A stretch of 64,000 nucleotides of DNA from Microbacterium sp. 67-17 (GTDB lineage Bacteria > Actinomycetota > Actinomycetes > Actinomycetales > Microbacteriaceae): positions 128,468-192,467 of the forward strand of contig NZ_MKTR01000006.1 of NCBI RefSeq assembly GCF_001898325.1. Direction: 5' to 3'. The notes beneath the pieces are model-generated. The model made no database searches, was not told the DNA's origin, and saw only the letters and a program-made list of their open reading frames with translations. The position numbers and the translations under genes were made by a program. How positions within the stretch are numbered: position 1 is the stretch's first letter; each line of letters begins with the position of its first letter. Shown here piece by piece: positions 26,813-34,935 of the stretch.

Positions 26813-27426
26813 AGTACGACCTCAAGAAGGATCGGAAAGACCTCTACGCGCCCACGACTCATGACTTCACGCGCGTGACGGTTCCGCCGATGACCTATCT
26901 CGCGATCGACGGTCACGGCGACCCCAACACGGCACCGGCGTACACGGATGCCGTCAGTGCCCTCTACGCGTCGGGGTATGCCATCAAGTTCGCCTTCCGG
27001 GGCCGCTCGGGTGACGACTTTGTCGTCGGGCCGCTCGAAGGGCTGTGGTCCAGCAATGACCCGTCGAGCTTCACCGCCCGCCGCAAGGACGCCTGGGATT
27101 GGACGATGCTGATTCCGCTGCCGCCGGCGGTGACGGATGCCGACATCCGTGCCGGACTCGAGACGGCAGCACGCAAGAAGCCTGAGCTTCCGATCGGCCT
27201 GGTGAGTGCGGTCACGATCGACGAGGGGGTGTCGCTTCAGATCCTGCACGTGGGGTCATACGACGCGGAAGCCCCGACGCTGCATCGCCTGCACGCCGAG
27301 CTCATGCCGGCGCAGGGTCTGACATTCAATGGTCCGCACCACGAGATCTACCTCAGCGATCCGCGTCGCGTGGCCCCCGAGAAGCTGAAGACGATCCTTC
27401 GTCAACCGGTGCGAGAGATCGAGTGA
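26809..27426 (+). CDS. GyrI-like small-molecule-binding domain protein
   Basis: Single-domain protein of 205 residues resembling stand-alone GyrI-like proteins (COG4832 type): MKYDLKKDRKDLYAPTTHDF, VTVPPMTYLAIDGHGDPNT, WDWTMLIPLP, LQILHVGSYDAEAPTLHRLH and HHEIYLSDPRRVAPEKLKTI. The fold binds amphipathic compounds in multidrug regulators. Without a DNA-binding domain it may sequester or modify a drug handled by the exporter encoded just upstream, an inference from the four-base GTGA overlap. Confidence 0.88.
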   Translation: MKYDLKKDRKDLYAPTTHDFTRVTVPPMTYLAIDGHGDPNTAPAYTDAVSALYASGYAIKFAFRGRSGDDFVVGPLEGLWSSNDPSSFTARRKDAWDWTMLIPLPPAVTDADIRAGLETAARKKPELPIGLVSAVTIDEGVSLQILHVGSYDAEAPTLHRLHAELMPAQGLTFNGPHHEIYLSDPRRVAPEKLKTILRQPVREIE

Positions 27427-27467
27427 GGACGCAGGTCCGGCAGGAGAGCTGCCGGACCCGCGAGCCC

Positions 27468-28343
27468 TCATGCGGCGGGCTGCGCCTCGGCGACCGCCGC
27501 GCGAAGGCCCTCGATGAGCGGCGTCGTCGGCCGACCGATGAGTCGCGCGAGCGTTCCATCGGTATCGGCGAGAACCCCGTCGGCGATCGCGAGGTCGATT
27601 CCCACGACAAACTGCGCGACGTCGGTGGGGAGGCCGAACTGCTCGAGCTGTGCCTGCTTGTCGGCGGCAGACAGCGAAACGTACGCCACATCCCGGTCCA
27701 GAACCTCGCTGGCCGCGGCGGCGAGCTCGTCGTAGGTCCATGCCACGTCGCCCGCGAGCTCATAGACCCGACCAACGTGCCCGTCCTCGGTCAGAGCGAC
27801 GGCCGCAGCCTCGGCGTAGTCGCGGCGGCTCGCGCTAGCGACGCGCCCCTCGCCGGCCGCTGCGGCCATGACGCCGGATTCGGCCGCTCCGAGAACGTCC
27901 TGCGTGTAGTTCTCGTGGTACCAGTTGTTGCGCAGGATGACGGCGGGAAGGCCCGCGGCAGCAATCGCCTCCTCCGTCGCGCGGTGTTCGGCGGCGAGCG
28001 CGTAGTCGGCGGAGGTCGCCTTGGGTGCGCTGGTGTACACGAACTTCTCGACGCCCGCCTTCTGCGCTGCCTCGATGACGTTGAGGTGACCCGCGAACCG
28101 GGATCCGACCTCGGAACCCGAGATCAGCAGGACACGGTCAACACCCTGGAGGGCTGCATCGATGGTGGCGGGCTCTGCGTAGTTCAGGTGTGCGATGTGA
28201 ACACCGAGGTCGACGAGGGGGGCTGCCTTGTCGGGCGTGCGCACGCCGGCGACGATGTCGGATGCCACAACGCCGCGCTCAAGGAGTGCGTTGACGACGT
28301 GGCCGCCGAGATGTCCGGAGGCGCCCGTAACGAGAATGGCCAT
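27468..28343 (-). CDS. NmrA-like NAD(P)H:quinone oxidoreductase (QorB/YtfG type)
   Basis: Atypical SDR of 291 residues: VTGASGHLGGHVVNALLERG at the N-terminus, AGVRTPDKAAPLVDLGVHIA, GVDRVLLISGSEVGSRF, FVYTSAPKATSADYALAAEH and LRNNWYHENY, all features of the QorB/YtfG group that reduces quinones with NADPH. AAAGGA precedes the ATG at 28343. It is divergent from an HxlR/DUF24 regulator with a conserved N-terminal Cys, a pairing known for quinone- and disulfide-stress responses. Confidence 0.9.
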   Translation of the reverse strand: MAILVTGASGHLGGHVVNALLERGVVASDIVAGVRTPDKAAPLVDLGVHIAHLNYAEPATIDAALQGVDRVLLISGSEVGSRFAGHLNVIEAAQKAGVEKFVYTSAPKATSADYALAAEHRATEEAIAAAGLPAVILRNNWYHENYTQDVLGAAESGVMAAAAGEGRVASASRRDYAEAAAVALTEDGHVGRVYELAGDVAWTYDELAAAASEVLDRDVAYVSLSAADKQAQLEQFGLPTDVAQFVVGIDLAIADGVLADTDGTLARLIGRPTTPLIEGLRAAVAEAQPAA

Positions 28344-28416
28344 GGTGAATCCTTTCGATCGTGACGCCGCATCGGCGCTCCTGAGCCGAAACCGGGACCC
28401 GCGATCGCACATTCCT

Positions 28417-28451
28417 TGCGTACGGTACCCACTTTTTCGTAAGGTACCCAC
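28417..28451. promoter_or_regulatory. Two 16-bp direct repeats, candidate HxlR operator
   Basis: TGCGTACGGTACCCAC (28417-28432) and TTCGTAAGGTACCCAC (28436-28451) agree at 14 of 16 positions and are 19 bases apart start to start, about two helical turns. They fill the space directly before the HxlR GTG and face the divergent reductase promoter, so they are the best candidates for regulator binding. AAGG in the second copy also serves as a possible Shine-Dalgarno. Confidence 0.5.
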
Positions 28452-28826
28452 GTGTCAGTAAGTCTTGCGGAAATTCGGGATGTTCGGGAGCGGGCTTTCT
28501 CTGCGGCCTGCCCCACACGGGTCGTGCTCGACCACGTGATGTCGAAGTGGGGAGTCCTGGTGTTGCTCACGCTTGGCGACGGCACAGCCCGGTGGGGAGA
28601 GCTGCGCCGCAGCATCGACGGCATCAGCGAGAAGATGCTTGCGACGACGCTCAAGACCCTCGAGGGTGACGGTCTTGTGCAACGTACGTCGTACCCCGAG
28701 GTTCCTCCACGAGTCGAGTACTCGCTCACAGAGCTCGGGTGCGACCTGATGCTGCGCCTCGGTCCGCTCATGGACTGGGTCGCCGAGCACGCTGGTGCCA
28801 TGGTCGACCGGGAGCAGTCGTCCTAG
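28452..28826 (+). CDS. HxlR/DUF24-family redox-type regulator
   Basis: Winged-helix repressor of 124 residues: CPTRVVLDHVMSKWGVLVLL, TARWGELRRSIDGISEKMLA, TLKTLEGDGLVQRTSYPEVP and YSLTELGCDLM. Cys20, just before the first helix, is the position used for thiol sensing in YodB/QorR-like DUF24 proteins. Together with the divergent quinone-reductase-like gene this suggests a switch responding to quinones or diamide-like oxidants. Start is the GTG at 28452, with AAGG seven bases upstream. Its 3' end overlaps the convergent DUF4386 gene by four bases. Confidence 0.9.
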   Translation: MSVSLAEIRDVRERAFSAACPTRVVLDHVMSKWGVLVLLTLGDGTARWGELRRSIDGISEKMLATTLKTLEGDGLVQRTSYPEVPPRVEYSLTELGCDLMLRLGPLMDWVAEHAGAMVDREQSS

Positions 28827-29500
28827 CCCAGCTGCGCACGCTCGACGCTCGGGCGGAACCCGACGAAGAGCAGATAGCCCGCGAACCACAGCTCGAAGGC
28901 GAAGATCGGCGCCGCGGCGAGGCCCGCAAGCACGTTCGTCTGATCCATGAAACCGAACAGTTGTGCAAGGTCGGAAACCAAGACGAGGGTTGCTCCGACG
29001 GCGCCGAGAACCGGAATCCCGCGCACGACGGCGCGTGAGCGCCACAGGAGCCACGACAGCACGAGGGTGTTCACGCCGATGACGAGGCCCTGTCCGACCA
29101 GGAACGATGCGGCGTGCATCCCCACCAGGCTCGCGACGATCGTCGGGTCGGGAGAGGTTGCGATCGCGATGTCGGCGCCCGGAATCGCTCCGGAGAGCAC
29201 GGAGACGAGCGCGAGTATCGGCAGGATGCCGGCGCCGATGATCGCGCCTTCGAGCGTGCGCAGGCCGGCGAAGGTGTAGGCAGCTGCCGGCCCAGACGGG
29301 CGGAGGGCGGCCAGGAGCACGGTGCCATTGGCAACACACGCGATCGCAAGGATGAGCTCGAGCGCGATCCCCGTGCGAAGCAGTCCCACGGATGACTCGG
29401 CGATGCCCCCGGCGTAGGCGAATGCTGCGGCGACCGAGGTGACATGGGTGACGAGGTAGAGGGAGCCGGCCCAGAGGGCGAGGGCGCGGATTCGGGGCAT
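28823..29500 (-). CDS. DUF4386-family membrane protein
   Basis: Integral membrane protein of 225 residues with about six spans (LALWAGSLYLVTHVTSVAAA, ALELILAIACVANGTVLLAAL, ILPILALVSVLSGAIPG, MHAASFLVGQGLVIGVNTLV, LGAVGATLVLVSDLAQLFG, and a final WFAGYLLFVGFRPS). The pattern of spans and the LVSDLAQLFGF region match DUF4386, whose function is unknown. It is divergent from a TetR regulator with two operator-like palindromes between, so it is probably the regulator's target. Confidence 0.85.
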   Translation of the reverse strand: MPRIRALALWAGSLYLVTHVTSVAAAFAYAGGIAESSVGLLRTGIALELILAIACVANGTVLLAALRPSGPAAAYTFAGLRTLEGAIIGAGILPILALVSVLSGAIPGADIAIATSPDPTIVASLVGMHAASFLVGQGLVIGVNTLVLSWLLWRSRAVVRGIPVLGAVGATLVLVSDLAQLFGFMDQTNVLAGLAAAPIFAFELWFAGYLLFVGFRPSVERAQLG

Positions 29501-29533
29501 TGCTGTCTCATTTCGGGGTTGGTCGGCGGGTTG

Positions 29534-29548
29534 GTATACGACGTATAC
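29534..29548. promoter_or_regulatory. TetR operator candidate 1
   Basis: GTATACG-A-CGTATAC, perfect seven-base arms around one base, lying 34 bases before the DUF4386 start. It shares 12 of 15 bases with a second box 35 bases away. Confidence 0.65.
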
Positions 29549-29568
29549 ACGACTATCGACGACTGTAG

Positions 29569-29583
29569 GTGTACGTTGTATAC
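29569..29583. promoter_or_regulatory. TetR operator candidate 2
   Basis: GTGTACGTTGTATAC, an imperfect copy of the box at 29534-29548, 54 bases before the TetR start. Two boxes between divergent regulator and target genes fit dual control by one TetR-type repressor. Confidence 0.55.
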
Positions 29584-29636
29584 GTGTCAAGTTCCCGAAG
29601 AGAACGCGGCGTTGTCGTGCGGACAGCGGGTGCATC

Positions 29637-30383
29637 ATGACGGCAGCGAGTTCGCGTGGTGTGCTCACGACGCCGAGCGTGACAGCGGCTGCTGTCGAGC
29701 TCGCAGATGAGGTGGGGCTCGAGGCGATGACGATGCGGCGCCTTGCGCAGGCGCTCGGGGTGACACCGATGGCGCTCTACAAGCACGTCGACAATCGCGA
29801 GAAGCTGATCGACCTCATGGTCGATCAGCTCGTCCTCGAAATGGCGCCTGAGCTCGGAGAGCATGACCCGGCTTCTGCTGCGCCTGGCGCGAACGACCCC
29901 GATGTGAGCGCCGATTGGCGTGACGCGCTGCGTGAGCAGATCCTTGCCGCGCGAGCGACGATGATGTCGCACCCGTGGTCGGTCGAGGCGATTCAGACAC
30001 GCACCCTCGCGACCCCGATCGTGCTCGCGTACATGGACCGGCTCATGGGGATCATGTTCCGCGGGGGCCTGTCGGCGGATCTCGTTCATCACGCCATGCA
30101 CACGCTCAGCACCCGCATGTGGGGGTTCACGCAAGACGTGCTCCCGACGCCCTCGGCATCCGATGCTGCGGCCGAATCGGGGGGAACGCTCCTGTCTGAG
30201 GAAGCAGCGTTGGTGTCGTTTGCGGCATCGTTTCCCAACATCGTGCGCATGGCGATGACGGCACCGGGCGCTGCAGGGCAGTGCGATGCGGATGCCGAAT
30301 TCGGCTTCGCCCTGGACATCCTGATCGACGCGTTCGAACAGCGCCGACTCTCCGGGTGGAGCTCGATCAGCGTGCATTCCTGA
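29637..30383 (+). CDS. TetR-family transcriptional regulator
   Basis: Repressor-type protein of 248 residues. The DNA-binding helices are at residues 15-62 (VTAAAVELADEVGLEAMTMR, RLAQALGVTPMALYKHVDNR). The rest is a helical ligand domain resembling the TetR C-terminal family, with WRDALREQILAARATMMSHP and VHHAMHTLSTRMWGFTQ. The ligand is unknown. Divergent DUF4386 gene and paired palindromes suggest local control. The Shine-Dalgarno before the ATG is weak. Confidence 0.92.
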   Translation: MTAASSRGVLTTPSVTAAAVELADEVGLEAMTMRRLAQALGVTPMALYKHVDNREKLIDLMVDQLVLEMAPELGEHDPASAAPGANDPDVSADWRDALREQILAARATMMSHPWSVEAIQTRTLATPIVLAYMDRLMGIMFRGGLSADLVHHAMHTLSTRMWGFTQDVLPTPSASDAAAESGGTLLSEEAALVSFAASFPNIVRMAMTAPGAAGQCDADAEFGFALDILIDAFEQRRLSGWSSISVHS

Positions 30384-30478
30384 GAGGTGCGTTCGGGCCC
30401 TCGGAGGCAGGAGGGTGGCTCGGTCGTCGCCCGAGACGTCGATCCTCGCGCGCCGTTGCGCGGCGGCTGTGTGACCAG

Positions 30479-30508
30479 TTGACAGTCGAGTGTGCTTACT
30501 TCTATGGT
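30479..30508 (+). promoter_or_regulatory. Promoter of the ROK/ABC/glycosidase operon
   Basis: TTGACA (30479-30484) and TATGGT (30503-30508) with an 18-base spacer give the best housekeeping-type promoter in this gap, about 55 bases before the ROK start codon. Confidence 0.55.
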
Positions 30509-30512
30509 TAAT

Positions 30513-30534
30513 TCACGACTTAACAAAGTTGTGA
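30513..30534. promoter_or_regulatory. Candidate ROK operator downstream of promoter
   Basis: TCACGACTT (30513-30521) and AAGTTGTGA (30526-30534) are inverted with one mismatch and a four-base centre AACA. The dyad begins just after the -10 hexamer and so would block initiation when bound; the first gene of the operon is a ROK repressor. Confidence 0.55.
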
Positions 30535-30562
30535 CGGAACTGGGTAATCACAAGGGAGTGAC

Positions 30563-31771
30563 GTGGCGAAGGTCAATCGATCCACGGCGGATGTCAACCG
30601 GACGGCGATCCTTGCGCATCTCGGCGGCCAGGGCCCCGCATCCCGTGCCGAGCTTGCCCGGGCACTCGACGTGTCTCCGGCCCTTGTCACCCAGCTCACG
30701 CGAGACCTCCTGACCGAGGGCCTGGTCGAAGAGCTGGAAGTCGCTAGTAGCGGTGGACGCCCCGCACGTCGACTCGGCATCGTGGCCCGTGGGCTGACGG
30801 CGCTCGGCGTCAAGGTCGCGCCAGACCACGTCGCGATCGTCGAGGTGGGCATCGATGGTGTCGTCGCTCGCTCTGAAACTGCCGAATTCGATGCGGTGTC
30901 TCCGGTAGCGACATCCACGCTCATCGACCTGATCCGTGCCTTCATCGCGAAGGGCAGCGCCGCCTCGATCCTCGGCGTCGGCGTGGGTCTGCCTGGAACG
31001 GTTGCAGAGCAGGGAGTCGGCATTGTCGACTCGACCCAGTTGGGATGGCACCAGGTGCCCCTCGGAGACCTGTTGCGGCGGGGTTTGGACCTGCCCGTGG
31101 TCGTCGAGAACAACGTCAACGCCCTGTGTGTGGCTGAGCACCTCTTCGGCCAAGGTCGCGGATCAGACAACGTGCTCGTCGTCACCGTCGGAAACGGTGT
31201 CGGTGCGGGAATCATCGCCGACGGCGCCATCGTGCGCGGCAGAGCAGGCGGCGCGGGCGATCTCGGTCACATGCCCGTTCGCGAGGACGGCCCGCTCTGT
31301 CAGTGCGGAAATCGCGGATGCCTCGAGGCGATCGTCGGTCAGGGCGCACTGGTCAATGACGCTCGTTCGATCCGGCTACTGGGGGCGCACGAGGGAATCG
31401 ATGAGCTGCGCGCGCTTGCCGATTCCGGCAATGCTGACGCCCGAGAGATCTTCGCGCACGCGGGTCACACCTTCGGCCGCGCTCTGGCCGGTGCGGTGAA
31501 CCTCTTTGATCCGGATGTGGTCGTGCTGTCCGGTGAGGGAGTTGAGGCGTGGCACTACTGGTCGGATTCGTTCGAGAAGGCGCTGCGCGGAGCGCTCGTT
31601 CCAGGCAAGCGCGGCACTCCTGTCGCCGTGGAGCGGTGGCTGGATGACCGGTGGGCACAGGGTGCTGCCGCGCTCGTCCTCGCGACGCCGTTTGACGCGC
31701 ACGGCGTCTCGGGTGAGCAGGGCCGTCTCGTTCGCGAACGTTTCGTCACGTCCCTCGAGGTGAATCGGTGA
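30563..31771 (+). CDS. ROK-family transcriptional repressor
   Basis: Protein of 402 residues with an N-terminal winged helix (NRTAILAHLGGQGPASRAEL, ARALDVSPALVTQLTRDLL) and a sugar-kinase-like ROK domain: GVGVGLPGTV, VENNVNALCVAEHLFGQG, VTVGNGVGAGIIADG and the zinc motif CQCGNRGCLE. It probably binds the sugar imported by this operon and releases the promoter dyad. GTG start at 30563 with GGGAG upstream. The stop overlaps the first permease start (GTGA). Confidence 0.93.
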   Translation: MAKVNRSTADVNRTAILAHLGGQGPASRAELARALDVSPALVTQLTRDLLTEGLVEELEVASSGGRPARRLGIVARGLTALGVKVAPDHVAIVEVGIDGVVARSETAEFDAVSPVATSTLIDLIRAFIAKGSAASILGVGVGLPGTVAEQGVGIVDSTQLGWHQVPLGDLLRRGLDLPVVVENNVNALCVAEHLFGQGRGSDNVLVVTVGNGVGAGIIADGAIVRGRAGGAGDLGHMPVREDGPLCQCGNRGCLEAIVGQGALVNDARSIRLLGAHEGIDELRALADSGNADAREIFAHAGHTFGRALAGAVNLFDPDVVVLSGEGVEAWHYWSDSFEKALRGALVPGKRGTPVAVERWLDDRWAQGAAALVLATPFDAHGVSGEQGRLVRERFVTSLEVNR

Positions 31772-32733
31772 CGACTGTTCCGTTGCGCTCGGCATCGACC
31801 GATGCCGCAGACGCTCTGCGCGTGCGGGGTGGTGGGACGCAGAGGCGAACCCCACCGCGGGGGAAGCGGGCGAAGTACACCCTGACGGTGCTCGTATTCC
31901 TGCTGCCGAGCCTCATCCCGCTGCTGGCTTTCGTCTTCGGCCCCATGATCTCCGCCGGGTGGACAAGTCTTCACTCCTGGAACCTCATCGGTCCGATGGA
32001 GTGGGTAGGCCTCGACAACTATGCCGACCTGCTCACCGACCCCGCCACCGGCGCAGCGTTCTTGCACACCCTCTACTACATCGTCGGTTACCTGCCGCTG
32101 GTCTACGTCGGCGGCCTTGCCCTCGCGCTCGCTCTCAACAGCAAGCTCAAGGGTCGCTCTCTGCTGCGCGGTGTGTACTTTCTGCCGGTCATCACCAGCT
32201 GGGTCGTGGTCGCGCTCGTGTGGCGGTGGCTGCTGAACCCCAGCACGGGTGTGGTCAATACCGTGCTTGCCTGGTTCGGCATCGACGGGCCCGGATGGTG
32301 GGCAGACCCCGCCTGGGCGATGCCCTCGATCATCCTCGCGTCGGCGTGGAAGGATCTCGGGTTCGTCATGGTGATCCTGCTGGCGGGACTTCAATCGATC
32401 AACGCCGACCTCTACGAGGCTGCCGAGCTCGATGGAGCGAACTGGTGGCAGCGACTGGTTCACGTGACGATGCCGATGCTCTCGCCATCCACCTTCTTCG
32501 TCATCGTGCTCTCGCTGATCAACGGCTTTCAGGTTTTCGATCAGGTCTATGTCATGACCGCTGGCGGCCCCAACAATGCCACACAAGTCGTCGTGCTCGA
32601 AGTGTACGACCTGACATTCCGCTACGGACAGGCGGGGATGGCATCCGCGCTTTCGTGGCTTCTGTTCATCGTGATCCTCGTGGTCACCCTCATCCAGTTC
32701 TACGGACAGCGGAAGTGGGTGAACTATGACTAA
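31768..32733 (+). CDS. Carbohydrate ABC transporter permease, MalF type
   Basis: Membrane component of 321 residues with six spans following a basic N-terminus. The inner-membrane EAA loop, which docks the ATPase, reads EAAELDGANWWQRLVHVTMP. Early features YTLTVLVFLLPSLIPLLAF and WTSLHSWNLIGPMEWVGLDN are typical of the CUT1 family. It pairs with the next permease (eight-base overlap) and the binding lipoprotein. No ATPase gene is in the operon, so a shared ATPase such as MsiK is expected elsewhere. Confidence 0.95.
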   Translation: MTTVPLRSASTDAADALRVRGGGTQRRTPPRGKRAKYTLTVLVFLLPSLIPLLAFVFGPMISAGWTSLHSWNLIGPMEWVGLDNYADLLTDPATGAAFLHTLYYIVGYLPLVYVGGLALALALNSKLKGRSLLRGVYFLPVITSWVVVALVWRWLLNPSTGVVNTVLAWFGIDGPGWWADPAWAMPSIILASAWKDLGFVMVILLAGLQSINADLYEAAELDGANWWQRLVHVTMPMLSPSTFFVIVLSLINGFQVFDQVYVMTAGGPNNATQVVVLEVYDLTFRYGQAGMASALSWLLFIVILVVTLIQFYGQRKWVNYD

Positions 32734-33541
32734 GGCGATTCGCACGACGTCTGTTTACGTGCTGCTCATCGCGGGTGGGCTGGTCATGCTCTTCCCGTTC
32801 CTGTGGACAGTCGTGACCTCGATCACTCCTGGTGCGAGCCTCACGGTGACTCCGCAGCTCATCCCCGAGAACCCGTCGTTCGAGCCCTACTTCCAGCTGT
32901 TCAGCTCCGTTCCGTTCGCCCGCGTGATCGTCAACTCGATCCTCATCGCGGTCGTGAGCACGCTCCTGCAGCTGGTGACCAGTTCCATGGCGGCGTACGT
33001 GTTCGCCCGGATGCCGTTCCCCGGCCGAAACCTCGTCTTCTTGCTGTACCTGGCGACCATGATGATCCCGTTCCAGGTGCTCATCGTGCCGCTGTTCGCG
33101 GAGATGCGCACGCTTGGACTGATCAACACGTATCTCGGGGCGATCCTCCCGACGATCGCGTCAGCCTTCGGGGTGTTCCTCTTGCGCCAGGCGATGAGCA
33201 CGGTGCCCTACGACCTCGACCAGGCTGCGACCCTCGACGGTGCTGGCCACTTCCGCATCTTCTTCCAGATCATGCTGCCCCTCATCCGACCGGCCCTCGC
33301 GACCCTCGCGGTGTTCGCTTTCCTGAACACCTGGAACAGCTTCCTGTGGCCGCTCATCATCCTGCGCGACCCCCTGCTGCAGACCCTGCCCGTCGCGCTG
33401 TCCAGCCTCCAGGGTCAGTACTCCACGCAGTGGGACGTGCTCATGGCGGGATCCGTCATCAGCATCATCCCGATGTTCGCTCTCTACGTCTTCGCCCAGA
33501 AATACATCGTTCAGGGCGTTGCCGGGACCGGCCTGAAATAG
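32726..33541 (+). CDS. Carbohydrate ABC transporter permease, MalG type
   Basis: Second membrane component, 271 residues, six spans. EAA loop variant DQAATLDGAGHFRIFFQIML then PLIRPALATLAVFAFLNTWN with the CUT1 signature FLNTWNSFLWPLIIL. The C-terminus IVQGVAGTGLK is characteristic of MalG-like proteins. Its start lies inside the end of the first permease gene, giving tight stoichiometric coupling. Confidence 0.95.
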   Translation: MTKAIRTTSVYVLLIAGGLVMLFPFLWTVVTSITPGASLTVTPQLIPENPSFEPYFQLFSSVPFARVIVNSILIAVVSTLLQLVTSSMAAYVFARMPFPGRNLVFLLYLATMMIPFQVLIVPLFAEMRTLGLINTYLGAILPTIASAFGVFLLRQAMSTVPYDLDQAATLDGAGHFRIFFQIMLPLIRPALATLAVFAFLNTWNSFLWPLIILRDPLLQTLPVALSSLQGQYSTQWDVLMAGSVISIIPMFALYVFAQKYIVQGVAGTGLK

Positions 33542-33591
33542 GCCACCCGAACCCCTCACCACCCATCCGAATCGAAGGAGATCCCGATCAC

Positions 33592-34839
33592 ATGAAAAAG
33601 ACACTCGTAGCGACGACGGCGATGGCAGCCGTCGGTGCACTCGCGCTGGCAGGATGCTCGGCATCCGGCGACGGCGGAACCGACAGCGGTCCCGTCACCA
33701 TCACCTACTCGAACTTCATCTCCAACGGCGGGAACGAAGAGAACCTTCAGACGATCGTCGACGCGTTCGAGGCCGAGAACCCCGACATCACCGTCGAGGT
33801 CACGACTGCTCCGTATTCGGACTACTTCACGCAGCTGCAGACTGACCTTGCTGCTGGTACGCAGGCCGACGTGTTCGACGTCGATGCAGGGAGCTTCCCG
33901 AACATCCAGGCCAGCGGGGCGCTGGCAGAACTGACGGATGTCGACGCATCGGCATACCGGACCTCTGTGCTCGAGACCTACGCCGTTGATGGGGCGCAGT
34001 ACGGGCTTCCCACGTCGTTCTCGGATGTCGTGCTGTTCTACAACAAGGATCTGTTCGACGCTGCGGGCCTCGAGTATCCCACTGCCGACTGGACCTGGGA
34101 CGACGAGATGGCCGCGGCCGAGGCCCTCACCGACACCGCCGCCGGTGTCTGGGGTGACTACCAGCCGATCAGCTACTACGAGTACTACAAGACCGTGCAG
34201 CAGGCCGGTGGTGACTTCCTCAACGCCGACAACAGCGCTGCCGCGTTCGACTCGGAGGCTGGTCTGCGCGCGGCGAACTGGCTCGCCGGGAAGTCCGGAA
34301 CGGTGATGCCGACCGCTGAGGACGGAGCCGGCACCCCCGACTTCGACTCCAACCTGTTCAAGGACGGCAAGCTGGCCATGTGGCACACCGGGATCTGGAT
34401 GATCAGCCTCGTCGGTGACCTTCCCTTCGCTTGGGACATCGCCGTCGAGCCGGGTGACGTGCAGAAGGCCAGCGCGGTGTTCTCGAACGCCGCTGTGGTC
34501 TCGGCGAACTCGGAGCACAAGGAGGCCGCTCAGAAGTGGGCGGAATTCCTCACCTCGTCGCAGACGATGGTCGATGTTCGCCTGAGCAGCGGGTGGGAAC
34601 TGCCCGCAATCAGCGATGACGCCCTCCTGGCGCCGTACCTCGAGCTCACCCCGCCCGAGAACCGTGCAGCGGTCTTCGAGGCGCTCGAGAACATCGCAGT
34701 GGCACCGCAGCTCGGTACGAATGCGACCGAGATCCAGGATGACGTCACCAACACCCTCGGCGAGATCGCCGCTGGACGCGCGTCGGCCGACGATGCCATT
34801 CCTGCGCTTGCCGATCAGGTGACCGGCCTCCTCGAGTAG
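33592..34839 (+). CDS. Carbohydrate ABC transporter substrate-binding lipoprotein
   Basis: Lipoprotein of 415 residues: basic N-terminus MKKTLVATTAMAAVGALALA with lipobox LAGC, then an extracellular solute-binding protein family 1 fold (ITYSNFISNGGNEENLQTIV, DAFEAENPDITVEV, ADVFDVDAGSFPNIQASGAL, YGLPTSFSDVVLFYNKDLF, LFKDGKLAMWHTGIWM). Clusters of Trp and Tyr (DWTWDD, PISYYEYYK) suit oligosaccharide stacking. AAGGAG precedes the ATG. It captures the sugar for the two permeases upstream. Confidence 0.95.
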   Translation: MKKTLVATTAMAAVGALALAGCSASGDGGTDSGPVTITYSNFISNGGNEENLQTIVDAFEAENPDITVEVTTAPYSDYFTQLQTDLAAGTQADVFDVDAGSFPNIQASGALAELTDVDASAYRTSVLETYAVDGAQYGLPTSFSDVVLFYNKDLFDAAGLEYPTADWTWDDEMAAAEALTDTAAGVWGDYQPISYYEYYKTVQQAGGDFLNADNSAAAFDSEAGLRAANWLAGKSGTVMPTAEDGAGTPDFDSNLFKDGKLAMWHTGIWMISLVGDLPFAWDIAVEPGDVQKASAVFSNAAVVSANSEHKEAAQKWAEFLTSSQTMVDVRLSSGWELPAISDDALLAPYLELTPPENRAAVFEALENIAVAPQLGTNATEIQDDVTNTLGEIAAGRASADDAIPALADQVTGLLE

Positions 34840-34853
34840 CAGCCACACCACGC

Positions 34854-34890
34854 GGTGCCGCGCCTGGTTGCCTTGACCAGGTGCGGCACC
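34854..34890 (+). terminator. Intercistronic hairpin after the binding-protein gene
   Basis: Arms 34854-34868 and 34876-34890 pair over 15 positions (14 Watson-Crick, one G-T) with a seven-base loop. No T-run follows and the next operon gene starts 45 bases later. Such hairpins usually protect the binding-protein mRNA and partly end transcription, giving more binding protein than glycosidase. Confidence 0.65.
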
Positions 34891-34935
34891 CGTGTCCGGC
34901 GCACGACCTGCCCCGTTCACAGATAGAAGGATCCC

